This document shows positions 1 through 9,800 of a DNA stretch of 64,000 nucleotides, in pieces (the first letter of the stretch is position 1; each line of letters starts with the position of its first letter). Source of the stretch: Atriophallophorus winterbourni (taxonomy: Eukaryota; Platyhelminthes; Trematoda; Plagiorchiida; Microphallidae); NCBI GenBank assembly GCA_013407085.1, contig JACCGJ010001620.1:1-64000 (forward strand), read 5' to 3'. A model generated the notes under the pieces. It searched no databases, was not told where the DNA came from, and saw only the letters and a list, made by a program, of their open reading frames with translations. A program made the translations under genes and the position numbers.

Positions 1-716
1 TATGCGATTTTTTAGGGCAAGCCTGGAGGTTTTTCCAGATCCTTCTGGAGCAGTTTCGCAGTCTTCCGACTTACTTATCTTCGACACACTTTTATAATCG
101 TCGTCCGTGACAGTACGACTTGCCCTTCGATGAGAGCGGTATTATGGGTCTTAGCTGACGCGCGAAGAGGATTGGTCCGAGACCGGATCCCTTAGGCACT
201 CCACTTGTCCGGCTACCGACTTCGATAGAGCCACCGTCCACGAGACTTGAACAAGCCGATCAGTCATGTAATTTTTCAACCAGGCTAACAGACTGCCCAG
301 TGGATCCACAACGTTCCAGCTCTGCAAGAGAATCCTGGTGGTTACACGGTCAATATGCTTTCGACCATATCGAGTTTGACACATACATGTGGTATTCCCA
401 GCATCTACTGCTCGAGTCCAGTCGTCAAGGGTAAGGAGAAGGCTAGTAAGGCCGGAGTATCCCCTTCTAAAACCGTGTTGGGCTCCCGAAAATAGCTTAT
501 TTTCCTCAAGGTATTTGCTCAGTTTTTTTGCCACGATCCTTTCGAGTACCTTGGATACGGCGGACAACAAGGTAACAGGTCTGTAATTTGCGGGCTCCGA
601 ACGCACCCCGCCTTTGAAAATCGGGGAGATTATACCAGATTTCCATTCAGTCGGTATGACACTTTGCGACAACGATTCGCAGAATAACTGAGTTAAGGGT
701 CCGCATAATTTGGGCT
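1..716 (-). mobile_element. CR1-like non-LTR retrotransposon, reverse-transcriptase fragment
   Basis: The minus-strand translation shows the N-terminal half of a CR1-type reverse transcriptase: a thumb-proximal ELCGPL-like stretch (here KLCGPLTQLF), then IISPIFKGG, NYRPVTLLSAVSKVLERI and a QHGFRRG motif, then a line ending in LTLDDWTRAVD. The frame breaks near position 390 and continues shifted (LLAWLKNYMTDR), and the YADD region lies beyond the window or is lost. The 5' edge abuts the hammerhead satellite at about 716, as expected of a 5'-truncated insertion. It is a dead copy. The clade assignment rests on motif resemblance. Confidence 0.75.
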
Positions 717-782
717 CGAAATTGCAAATAATTGGGTTTAGCACAAAGTCAGATCGGCGTCCGAATGTCAGGTCACGGATAC

Positions 783-825
783 GCATACCTGATGAGCGGC
801 AATAACCGCGAAACCGGTTGTGTGC
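783..825 (+). ncRNA. Hammerhead ribozyme motif, unit 1
   Basis: CTGATGA at 789-795 is followed by stem II GCGG/CCGC, then GAA and the palindrome ACCGGT, then T as the presumed cleavage nucleotide. Stem I pairs 783-788 with 820-825. This unit has A at 787, giving a U-A pair where most units have a U-G wobble. It sits at the junction with the CR1 fragment. Confidence 0.8.
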
Positions 826-1089
826 TTCAGGCCTGCTTTTCGAACGTCATATACTACTTGTTAATAAAAATCTGACTTCAATGAAAAATTAACCATCGTG
901 CTGTTATTGGAATGTTGAAAAATATTCCAAACAGTTACCGGTGCTGTAATGCACCACTTGTGGGACTTAGCTTAGTCCCCACATTGAAAGCTAAATTTCA
1001 ATTTGCAAATGAGGATTTATCCTCGAACTCGCAAATAATTGGGTTTAGCACAAAGTCAGATCGGCGTTCGAATGTCAGGTCACGGATAC

Positions 1090-1132
1090 GCATGCCTGAT
1101 GAGCGGCAATAACCGCGAAACCGGTTGTGTGC
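1090..1132 (+). ncRNA. Hammerhead ribozyme motif, unit 2
   Basis: Reference unit. Core CTGATGA is 1096-1102; stem II is 1103-1106 with 1113-1116 closing a CAAUAA loop; GAA is 1117-1119; stem III is the self-complementary ACCGGT at 1120-1125; the presumed cleavage is after U1126. Stem I pairs 1090-1095 with 1127-1132 (four Watson-Crick and two wobble pairs). All invariant core residues of a hammerhead are present. Confidence 0.83.
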
Positions 1133-1398
1133 TTCTGTCCTGCTTTTCGCACGTCATATACTACTTATTAAAGTTAAATATGGCTTTTAAATCAAAAAAT
1201 AACCCATCGTGTCGTTATGGACGGTTGAAAAATATTCCCAACGTTACCGGTGCTGTTAATGCACCACTTGTGGATTAGCTTAGTAACCAACATTGAACAG
1301 ATACATTTCAATTTGCAAATGAGGATTTATCCTCGAACTCGCAAATAATTGGGATTAGCACAAAGTCAGATCGGCGTTCGATGTCAGGTCACGGATAC

Positions 1399-1441
1399 GC
1401 ATGCCTGATGAGCGGCAATAACCGCGAAACCGGTTATGTGC
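1399..1441 (+). ncRNA. Hammerhead ribozyme motif, unit 3
   Basis: Core CTGATGA 1405-1411, same stem II and stem III. The base after the presumed cleavage site is A (1436) instead of G, so the first stem I pair with C1404 is lost. Possibly weaker than the other copies. Confidence 0.72.
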
Positions 1442-1706
1442 TTCTGTCCTGCTTTTCGAACGTCATATACTACTTATTAATGTAAATCTGGCTTAAATCA
1501 AAAATTAACCATCGTGCTGTTATTGGAATGTTGAAAAATATTCCAAACAGTTACCGGTGCTTGCAATGCACCACTTGTGGGACTTAGCTTAGTCCCCACA
1601 TTGAAAGCTAAATTTCAATTTGCAAATGAGGATTTATCCTCGAACTCGCAAATAATTGGGTTTAGCACAAAGTCAGATCGGCGTTCGAATGTCAGGTCAC
1701 GGATAC

Positions 1707-1749
1707 GCATACCTGATGAGCGGCAATAACCGCGAAACCGGTTGTGTGC
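1707..1749 (+). ncRNA. Hammerhead ribozyme motif, unit 4
   Basis: Core CTGATGA 1713-1719 with intact stem II, GAA and ACCGGT. It shares with unit 1 the A in stem I (1711) that turns a U-G wobble into a U-A pair, so the stem is kept. Confidence 0.8.
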
Positions 1750-2013
1750 TTCTGTCCTGCTTTTCGAACGTCATATACTACTTATTAATGTAAATCTGGC
1801 TTAAATCAAAAATTAACCATCGTGCTGTTATTGGAATGTTGAAAAATATTCCAAACAGTTACCGGTGTTGCAATGCACCACTTGTGGGACTTAGCTTAGT
1901 CCCCACATTGAAAGCTAAATTTCAATTTGCAAATGAGGATTTATCCTCGAACTCGCAAATAATTGGGTTTAGCACAAAGTCAGATCGGCGTTCGAATGTC
2001 AGGTCACGGATAC

Positions 2014-2056
2014 GCATGCCTGATGAGCGGCAATAACCGCGAAACCGGTTGTGTGC
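2014..2056 (+). ncRNA. Hammerhead ribozyme motif, unit 5
   Basis: Core CTGATGA 2020-2026; stem, loop and cleavage-site sequence identical to unit 2. Confidence 0.82.
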
Positions 2057-2320
2057 TTCTGTCCTGCTTTTCGAACGTCATATACTACTTATTAATGTAA
2101 ATCTGGCTTAAATCAAAAATTAACCATCGTGCTGTTATTGGAATGTTGAAAAATATTCCAAACAGTTACCGGTGCTGCAATGCACCACTTGTGGGACTTA
2201 GCTTAGTCCCCACATTGAAAGCTAAATTTCAATTTGCAAATGAGGATTTATCCTCGAACTCGCAAATAATTGGGTTTAGCACAAAGTCAGATCGGCGTTC
2301 GAATGTCAGGTCACGGATAC

Positions 2321-2363
2321 GCATGCCTGATGAGCGGCAATAACCGCGAAACCGGTTGTGTGC
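2321..2363 (+). ncRNA. Hammerhead ribozyme motif, unit 6
   Basis: Core CTGATGA 2327-2333; identical in sequence to unit 2 and exactly 307 bp from unit 5. Confidence 0.82.
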
Positions 2364-2627
2364 TTCTGTCCTGCTTTTCGAACGTCATATACTACTTATT
2401 AATGTAAATCTGGCTTAAATCAAAAATTAACCATCGTGCTGTTATTGGAATGTTGAAAAATATTCCAAACAGTTACCGGTGTTGCAATGCACCACTTGTG
2501 GGACTTAGCTTAGTCCCCACATTGAAAGCTAAATTTCAATTTGCAAATGAGGATTTATCCTCGAACTCGCAAATAATTGGGTTTAGCACAAAGTCAGATC
2601 GGCGTTCGAATGTCAGGTCACGGATAC

Positions 2628-2670
2628 GCATGCCTGATGAGCGGCAATAACCGCGAAACCGGTTGTGTGC
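2628..2670 (+). ncRNA. Hammerhead ribozyme motif, unit 7
   Basis: Core CTGATGA 2634-2640; identical to unit 2, exactly 307 bp from unit 6. Confidence 0.82.
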
Positions 2671-2934
2671 TTCTGTCCTGCTTTTCGAACGTCATATACT
2701 ACTTATTAATGTAAATCTGGCTTAAATCAAAAATTAACCATCGTGCTGTTATTGGAATGTTGAAAAATATTCCAAACAGTTACCGGTGTTGCAATGCACC
2801 ACTTGTGGGACTTAGCTTAGTCCCCACATTGAAAGCTAAATTTCAATTTGCAAATGAGGATTTATCCTCGAACTCGCAAATAATTGGGTTTAGCACAAAG
2901 TCAGATCGGCGTTCGAATGTCAGGTCACGGATAC

Positions 2935-2977
2935 GCATGCCTGATGAGCGGCAATAACCGCGAAACCGGTTGTGTGC
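2935..2977 (+). ncRNA. Hammerhead ribozyme motif, unit 8
   Basis: Core CTGATGA 2941-2947; identical to unit 2, exactly 307 bp from unit 7. Confidence 0.82.
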
Positions 2978-3238
2978 TTCTGTCCTGCTTTTCGAACGTC
3001 ATATACTACTTATTAATGTAAATCTGGCTTAAATCAAAAATTAACCATCGTGCTGTTATTGGAATGTTGAAAAATATTCCAAACAGTTACCGGGTTGCAA
3101 TGCACCACTTGTGGGACTTAGCTTGGTCCCCACATTGAAAGCTAAATTTCAATTTGCAAATGAGGATTTATCCTCGAACTCGCAAATAATTGGGTTAGCA
3201 CAAGTCAGATCGGCGTTCGAATGTCAGGTCACGGATAC

Positions 3239-3281
3239 GCATGCCTGATGAGCGGCAATAACCGCGAAACCGGTTGTGTGC
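3239..3281 (+). ncRNA. Hammerhead ribozyme motif, unit 9
   Basis: Core CTGATGA 3245-3251 in the last unit, 304 bp from unit 8 because of small deletions upstream. The motif itself is unchanged. Confidence 0.81.
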
Positions 3282-3341
3282 TTCTGTCCTGCTTTTCGAA
3301 CGTCATATACTACTTATTAATGTAAATCTGGCTTAAATCAA

Positions 3342-5696
3342 GAAAAACAGTCCATTAGCGAATGTAGGTTCTCTTGGGAGTGAGCAATAAAGGCTGCAAA
3401 CAACAGGTCACGGATTATCACATCCCGTACTTTGATTTGTGCTCTCAACCGGTTTAGGTTGGAAAGCTTGCCATCACTTCGCGTGCGTATGTAAATGCCT
3501 TCTGTTCTTGTCTTGAAAGCGTGCTTCAGAAGCAGAGCAAAGAAAATGCCGAATAGCGTGGGATCAAGAACACACTGTTGTTTGACGCTTCGGCGAATTT
3601 CAAATGCTTCTGAACTGCAACCGTTAAAATGGACTGAGCCTTTCATGCCTGAGTGGAACGAAATAACGAGTCTCAGCAGCCTTTTGGGGGGGCAGCATTT
3701 TGAAAAGACCCTCCCTGCTGACGTAGTCAAATACCTTCGTTAAATCAATAAAAACAGCGTATAATGGCATACGCTGTTCCCGACACTTTTCTTGAAGTTT
3801 TCTCAGGGAGAAAATCATGTCAACGGTTGATCTTCCCTTGCGGAAGCCACATTGAGATTCGGAGTAAATTCTATCAGCTAAAAATTGCAGCCGGATCTGT
3901 AAGACTTTAGCAAACAATTTGCCTACAACATTCAGAAGGGAGATTCCCCTGTAATTGTTGCAGTCTCCTCTGTCACCCTTATTCTTAAATAGCGTGATGA
4001 TCTTTGTGTCTCGCATCTCTTGTGGGACACCCCCCTCCTGCCAGCACTGAAGAAGCAAATGGTGAAGAGGTTGTAATAATGCTGCTCTACCGCATTTGAT
4101 GAGCTCAGGTGGAATTCCGTCGTCACCAGGGGCCTTCCCATTCGCTAAGCGGTCGATTGCCTTATTGAGCTCATCAAGAGTAGGAGGGGTATCTAGATAT
4201 TCAATGGTCGGCAACCGTTCGACATTTTCAATTGCATGCGGTAGAACCGTACTGTCCCTAGAGTAGAGGGAGGAGAAGTGCTCTACCCATCTTTCCATCT
4301 GTTGAGTTTTGTCGACAATCGGCTTACCAGATAAAGACTTAATGGGAGCCGTTTTAAGTTTGTTTGGGCCAATGGCTCTCTTGATCCCATCATACATACC
4401 GTGAAAATTGCCGGTATCCGCAGCTTTTTGGATATTGAGGCTAACTTCAGTCCAATAGTCGTTTGCACAACGCCTTGCAGTCTGTTGGACCTTATTTCTA
4501 GCTGCTCTTAGAAGACGTAAGTTTTCATCTGTTGGCATACCTTTGAACCTCAAGAACGCTGAGCGTTTCTCATCCAGCACAGCAGTCATCTCAGAAGCGT
4601 TTGCTTCAAACCAGTCGCTCGTTCGAGCTTTCTTCGGACCGAAAGTGGAAAGTGCGACTCGGCATATGCAGCTTTTTATCAATTCCCAGTTCTCTGAAGC
4701 AGATTCAAGTGGGGTTGTCTTGTTGAACTCGTCCGTGAAGGCTTTTGCGAATCTCGCAGTTAGATTAGGTTCGCACATGCGAGTGACGTCTATCCTAGGC
4801 TTAGCAGACAATTTGGTGCGGTGAAATCTCGTGTGGGGGAGCTTCAGTTTTGCACAGACCCGTGAATGATCAGTGTCGCAGTCTGCGCTTTGATATGATC
4901 TAGTGAGGAGCACTCTTCCTATATTAGTACGCTTAACAAGAATAAGATCAAGCTGATGCCAATGCTTAGAGCGAGGATGCTTCCAAGAGACTTTATGCTG
5001 TGGTTTTGTTTGAAAGAAAGTGTTACTAACACAAAGATTGAACTGTGTGCACAATTCTAAAAGGCGTTGCCCATTTTCATTGGTTTTACTTACACCGAAC
5101 CTTCCGAGACAGTTTTGCCAAGACTCGTAATCTGCACCAACTCTGGCATTGAAATCACCCAATACCACTACACAGTTTTTCTGTGGCACGTTTTTCAGGA
5201 CGGCTGTGAGGTTATGATAAAAAGCGTCTTTTTCAGCAGGCGTCGCAGAGAGCGTCGGTGCATAAACGTTTACCAACGTAATGGTACCAGTAGTGCACCT
5301 CAGATTTAGAGTCCAAATCCGTTCGCTCCCGCTGCTGCTCGGTTCTGTTGCTTTTAATATGTCGTTTCGCACGGCAAACCCAACTCTATGCAGTCGAGGC
5401 TCATCGGAACCTCTTCCTTTCCAAAAGAATGTGTAATCTCTTTCTGTTAGCTTACCAGTGTCTGGTAATCGCGTCTATTGTAGGGCAGCCACGTCGACAT
5501 TTAGCCTCTTTATCTCATTGTTAATCACGGCGGACTTTCTAACGCCTCTGATATTCGAGACGTCGTCATGAAATCCTGGAAGCATGGACCGGACGTTCCA
5601 GGTTCCAAATTTCAGAACTGACATTTGTTGTTTGGTATTTCGATTCGCTGGTGCGGAAAAATACAGTCTGCTTGTCGGTTGATTCCTAATCCCCAT
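3342..5696 (-). pseudogene. RTE-like endonuclease/reverse transcriptase, inactivated
   Basis: From the MGIRNQP start at 5696 the order is endonuclease (KFGTWNVRSM, VVVLGDFNARVG, a DTDHSRV histidine motif), a linker, then reverse transcriptase fingers and palm (NYRGISLLNVVGKLFAKV, QCGFRKGRS, AVFIDLTKVFD). Three lesions are visible. A TAG at 5475-5477 stops the frame exactly where the family has the catalytic Glu of the LQETR motif. A frameshift lies near 3683-3690 in a run of seven G; the protein resumes as KRLLRLVISFHSGM. The YADD/FADD box is replaced by LLFAAFIAHS, removing both catalytic Asp. The C-terminus is missing. No protein of this copy could be functional. Confidence 0.82.
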
Positions 5697-6452
5697 GCAC
5701 CCAATGAGGATAGCAGACCGTGGCGAGACGGCACCTTATTGACTGGGGACTGCCCAGCTTGAGGCGGGCGGTCGCCGTCCAATGAGACCTGAAAGTCTCT
5801 CCCACCGTCGAAAGCAGCCCCAGGCGCTTAGCTCTACGCCAGTCGAGCCATAGCTTTTAACCGGTATCTGCTGCTTCCCGTGTTATTTTCCGTAGAAGCG
5901 GAATGGAGTGTCCTCTCCATTGGTGCGTTGTGATGTACGCCAGGGCAGTTTAATATGGAGAACTAGCTGTTGCTCATGCAGCAAGTGCTCCCTCTCCACG
6001 GCACCACTGGAACCAAAGGAACAGCTAGGCTGATACGTTTGGACAACGATGCCGTCGCAGGAGCTGGCAGGACGAAGTTGAATAAACTTCGGACTGCCTA
6101 ACGGGACTCCGGCTCCGGATTTTTCCTCGAGGTTGACTCCTGAAGCTTTTTCCATGAATGGATGTAGCCACAAGGCAGTGGAAGTTTGAGATAAGGGTTT
6201 TCCTTCCCCTAGGTGGGCCACCTTCATGGACTAACGAGCTCCACCTGCCCGAAGCATGCTGGTTTTGAGGCGCCAGTCAGCCGCCTTCGCCCTTTCTCCT
6301 GTCAGTAGAAGCAGTTCCGCCGGGTCACACAGGACCACGCGCGCAGGCCAGGAGCTGGACTTGGTTGTCAGAGGCTATATGAGACGCAGGCCATTAGAGC
6401 ATTTCTGGAATTGGGAGCTTATCTTCAAAACCGCCCCGGCCGTGACAACCTT
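3342..6452 (-). mobile_element. RTE-like non-LTR retrotransposon, 3'-truncated
   Basis: A minus-strand element with a long 5' leader (about 5700-6452), an apurinic-type endonuclease and a reverse transcriptase. Its first base is placed at 6452, because the same 5' sequence starts the 660-bp retroposon at 12529, where a target-site duplication fixes the boundary. In both places the base string before the element reads TTCC. The 3' end is lost: the coding frame runs straight into the hammerhead satellite at about 3342, before the C-terminal domain normally found in this family. The RTE assignment comes from the KFGTWNVRSM, VGFAVRND and SQCGFRKGRSTVDMIFSLR motifs and is not tested by phylogeny. 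Confidence 0.8.
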
Positions 6453-6479
6453 GGAACCTCAGGCTGAATACAGATGAAT

Positions 6480-7262
6480 AAAACGTTGCTAAAGCTTCAG
6501 CAGTATCTGATGCGGTTGTTGTTGGTTCACCTTAGCACGATCGTTAACCAAACGATACAGCATTTCGTGGTTGAGCTCCATCACGCGTGACATCTCATCT
6601 TGGATGTACAACTTGTCTTGAATAACAAATTTGTTTACTTTTTTCTGCAGTAAACGGAATGTTTCCCAGGTGTAACCAAGCAATCTTTCGTACCACAATC
6701 TCACGGCACATATAGTTTTTGCTATAATACAAATATTTTGATCCTCCTCATGTTTCACGATCATGACGAATAAGTGACATTCCTGGTAATTCTTGTTCAC
6801 TATTTGTGTGGTGAGTCTGTAGCCACGTTTCCGTTAAGGCGATGATGTTTGGTGAACATTTCAGAAAAGCTGCACGTAGTTAGCCGATTTTGTTTGCCTG
6901 AAATAGTGCGTTGGTGTAGACGCATTTCATAGTAGTTTTTATCAACAAGGATGGAATGTGGGAAACGTGGCTTGCAGAGTGCAGAATATCTTTTAGGACG
7001 ACTTCTCCAGAGTTGGCATTTGGACTGTTTTTTGCTTGCAAGGATGCCTGATAGCTTTCAGGTTGTACTGTTGGAAACAGTGATCAATAGTGTCGACTGC
7101 ATTTGATTCTGATACGTCAAATACTACTTGGTGGCGTTTCTATTGAACTTTGTGGTGCATCTATCTGTTTAATATGAAGTTTCGATGTGCTTATTCTAAT
7201 TTCTCGTGGCATTAGACTGCAGCCATTATCCAAATGAGTTTTGACCGTGTTGAACATATCTT
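6480..7262 (-). mobile_element. CR1-like element remains (endonuclease/linker region), minus strand
   Basis: Heavily decayed. The segment matches 29.56-30.9 kb nearly throughout (for example 'tacaacttgtcttg', 'gtgcgttggtgtaga', 'tttgaccgtgtt'), and there the neighbouring frames show a CR1 endonuclease. A short frame reading MPREIRISTSKLHIKQIDAPQ recurs at 8.05-8.27 and 30.6-30.85 kb and probably belongs to the ORF1-ORF2 linker. The last ~395 bp (6869-7262) are repeated at 7933-8330 on the other side of the inserted CR1 reverse-transcriptase piece. Confidence 0.55.
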
Positions 7263-7950
7263 TACACGAAATCGTTGTGAAACCCGAGAGTGTCCTGGTA
7301 AAGCTACGCTTGTTAAATACAAAAAAATCCCCGGGTGCTGATGAAATAACACCATTCATCCTAAAGCAATGCGCCCATGCTCTATTCTCACCACTCTCTG
7401 ACATTTTCAACCTGTCCTTGAGTTGTAGCACGGTTGCTAATGACTGGAAATGTGGACTAATCACTCCGATATACAAAGGAGGGAACCGATCTGATGCGTC
7501 TAACTACAGACCAGTCACGTTGTTGCCAGTGGTCTCTAAAGTTCTCGAACGACTTGTGGCCGACGAACTTATCAAACACTTGGAACAAAATAAGCTTCTT
7601 TCCATCGCACAGCACGGATTCAGGACAAGACACTCCTGTCTCACCAATCTTCTCATAACTCTTGATAATTGGACTCGAGCCGTGGACGATGTATGCCCTA
7701 TCCATGCTTGTTACTTGGACATGTCTAAAGCTTTTGATCGTGTTAACCACAGCATACTGCTACAAAAATTGGAGCAGCTCGGGGTATGCGGCAGACTATT
7801 GGCCTGGATAAAGGATTACTTAACTGGTAGAGTTACAAGGGTTAGAGTTGATGGGGCACTATCCATCCCAGTAGAAGTTACAAGTGGCGTACCTCAAGGC
7901 TCAGTCTTGGGGCCAATAATCTTCCTCGTGTACGCTGCACGGCGTTCATC
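7263..7950 (+). mobile_element. CR1-like reverse-transcriptase fragment, open frame
   Basis: About 230 codons are open on the plus strand and give a clean CR1 reverse-transcriptase N-terminal half: KKSPGADEITPFILKQC, LITPIYKGGNRSDASNYRP, TLLPVVSKVLERLV, AQHGFRTRHSCLTNLL, YLDMSKAFDRVNH and TSGVPQGSVLGPIIFLVY. The first catalytic Asp (in LDMSKAFD) is present. The sequence stops just before the FADD box, and beyond FLVY the DNA returns to the flanking minus-strand CR1. Codon integrity suggests a younger insertion than its neighbours. It is truncated at both ends and cannot be active. Confidence 0.85.
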
Positions 7951-9510
7951 GATTTTGTTGCTATGACATTGTGCGTTGGTGTAGATGCATTTCATAGTAG
8001 TTTTTCTTAACAAGGATGGGTTTTGGGAAAGGAAGCTAGCGAAGTGCAGAATATCTATTTGGCCGAATCCTCCAGAGTCGGCATTTGAAGGTTTTTTGCT
8101 TGCAAGTATGCCTGATAGATTTGAGGTTTTACTTTTGGAATAAAGTGATCTGTGGTGTCGGCTGCATTTGATTCTGACACGTTAACTACTGATTGACTTG
8201 GTGGTGTTTGTCGTGCATCTATCTGTGCAATATGAAGTTTCGATCTGCTTATTCTAAGTTCTCTTGGCATTAGTCTGCGGTCATTATCTCAACGAGTTCT
8301 GACCGTGTTCAACATAACTTTACGCATGATCGTTATTTTAAGGGGCTTAGGACTAATGCCCTTATAATTCTTAGATCTGGGGATGCGGAACGTGTCCGTC
8401 ACAGATACATTCTGCCAGCCAATTATATCACTGAGGAATCTCCATTGCAGCTGATCGAGTTTGCGCTGCACTGATTTATCAGTTACTTATTCACCTTCTG
8501 GAAATGCCAAAAGGATTAAACTTCGATCATCACTCTGCGTCGTTTGGTAGTGTTGCTAGGAGTTCCGTGCGCTTTCCTACAGGGGAACATCAGCGAACAT
8601 CATTGCAGAGGTCTCTGAACGCTCCATACACAAAGGAAAAGCGGATTGTAAGATATTTTCTAGATCCGTTTCAGAGTTGACCGAGATTTTGAGCAGTCTT
8701 GGCTGGTGCAGATATGATGAAGTAGGTTTACGATTCGGTCGTATCAATGATAGTTGTTCAACTGGCTCAAAGTCCATGCTGCTGCACAACCTTCTCCATT
8801 CTTCTTTATAGTGCTTTAACCTGCCCCCTAATAAGGTGGCACTCGTTTCCTTTACGTTGGTGCAAATAACGCTTAGTCCATGGAGCGAATGTACACTGTG
8901 TGCCGGTGGCTTTAGCTGGTTACGAGACGTTTCAACTGTCTTAGATGGAATCTACATTATGATTATATTGCACCGTGAATTTTGGTCTTGAACCTGAGGG
9001 TTTTCGCTGAACCTTCAGATGAGCAGGTGTCTGTGGCTTCGTAACTTTGTGTATAATAGGGACGTTTCGGGCAGACAGGCATTTAACAGTCGAATTTGTA
9101 AAGTTATAAAACTCGAGGTTTTTGGAGATTGAAGAAAACTCGAATTTTATACCACACAATTGCAATCACAGCTACCAGTTTGTTATCCGAAGTGGAACAA
9201 AGAAATGGCTGACTGTAAAGTGCGTGTCTTGGGTCTTATTGACAATTCAGTGCATGTGGTCGACTATGTCTGCAGTACTCATCAATCACTGTCTCTGAAT
9301 GGGGTGTTAGGCGGGTAGATAATTTGGCTCTGACTCGAAACGGAACGAACCTGCACATTGTCTGAAACTGAAGATAGACGAGAACTCGCAGATCGTTCCT
9401 AAAAGATCCTAACAAGAACTTCGTTTTTCTTGTCCACAGCAGAACGAAAATGCGGATAGCGTTGCAGCAAACAACTTGGGTGCAGCATAAATCCATCAAC
9501 ACTTCTACTT
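7951..9510 (-). mobile_element. CR1-like element remains, ORF1 region, minus strand
   Basis: Minus-strand frames with stops resemble the CR1 ORF1 in this window (38335-39294). Around 8577-8880 is a SVICTN-like start followed by RRLCSSMDFEP and PRLLKISVNSETDLENILQ, the RRM-like part of ORF1. Upstream, 8941-9165 reads as a basic linker. The same block lies at 30.6-31.95 kb in unit B. The reading frames are broken many times, so this is a fossil. Confidence 0.6.
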
Positions 9511-9800
9511 CTTGGAAACATTTCCCTTAGTTAGTCAACAAAGTGACTACACTTTTTGAGAGGATCAGGAAGCGCACCAATTGATGATGCTGTCAAAAAT
9601 AGAAAGCAACCTGTAGCTACTATAAAAAAATCATGAACGCGTAAGCAAAATCAAACCATGTATTTTTGCCGTCCACAATGGTGAAAACTCACTGAGACTA
9701 CGTTAGAACCCGCAAATGCTCTCGCGATTTATTACTCTAAAATACACCTGTCAAAAGGTTTTTATGGAACGTTGTGAGTATTCAGTCGACTCAGGAATCT
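9511..9800. other. No gene recognised; collinear with unit B
   Basis: I see only non-coding sequence that matches 31.95-32.24 kb in unit B with scattered differences. It lies between the CR1 ORF1 remains and the next CR1 fragment. Confidence 0.4.

Larger units (their letters stand above)
717..3341 (+). repeat. Tandem satellite, ~307-bp unit, about 8.5 copies, hammerhead-bearing
   Basis: Units recur with a period of 307 bp (304-309), marked by the recurring 'ttgaaaaatattcc' at about 915, 1225, 1533, 1839, 2146, 2453, 2760 and 3067. Units between 1.5 and 3.0 kb are almost identical; the first, second and last carry more indels. Each unit holds a hammerhead core (CTGATGA, a GCGG/CCGC stem, GAA). 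Just upstream are A-box-like and B-box-like strings (for example 1046-1055 and 1066-1074) that could be weak pol III promoter elements. Short open frames of 66 codons recur in each unit but look incidental. The left end joins a truncated CR1, the right end a truncated RTE. Confidence 0.93.

Noticed and set aside
912..2957. Six or so identical 66-codon open frames starting MLKNIPNSYRC
   Set aside because: They are the same satellite unit repeated at 307-bp steps. They overlap the ribozyme, other units break them, and nothing suggests translation.
717..3341. Regularly spaced repeat suggestive of CRISPR
   Set aside because: The whole 307-bp unit repeats with no unique spacers, and the context is a eukaryotic genome.
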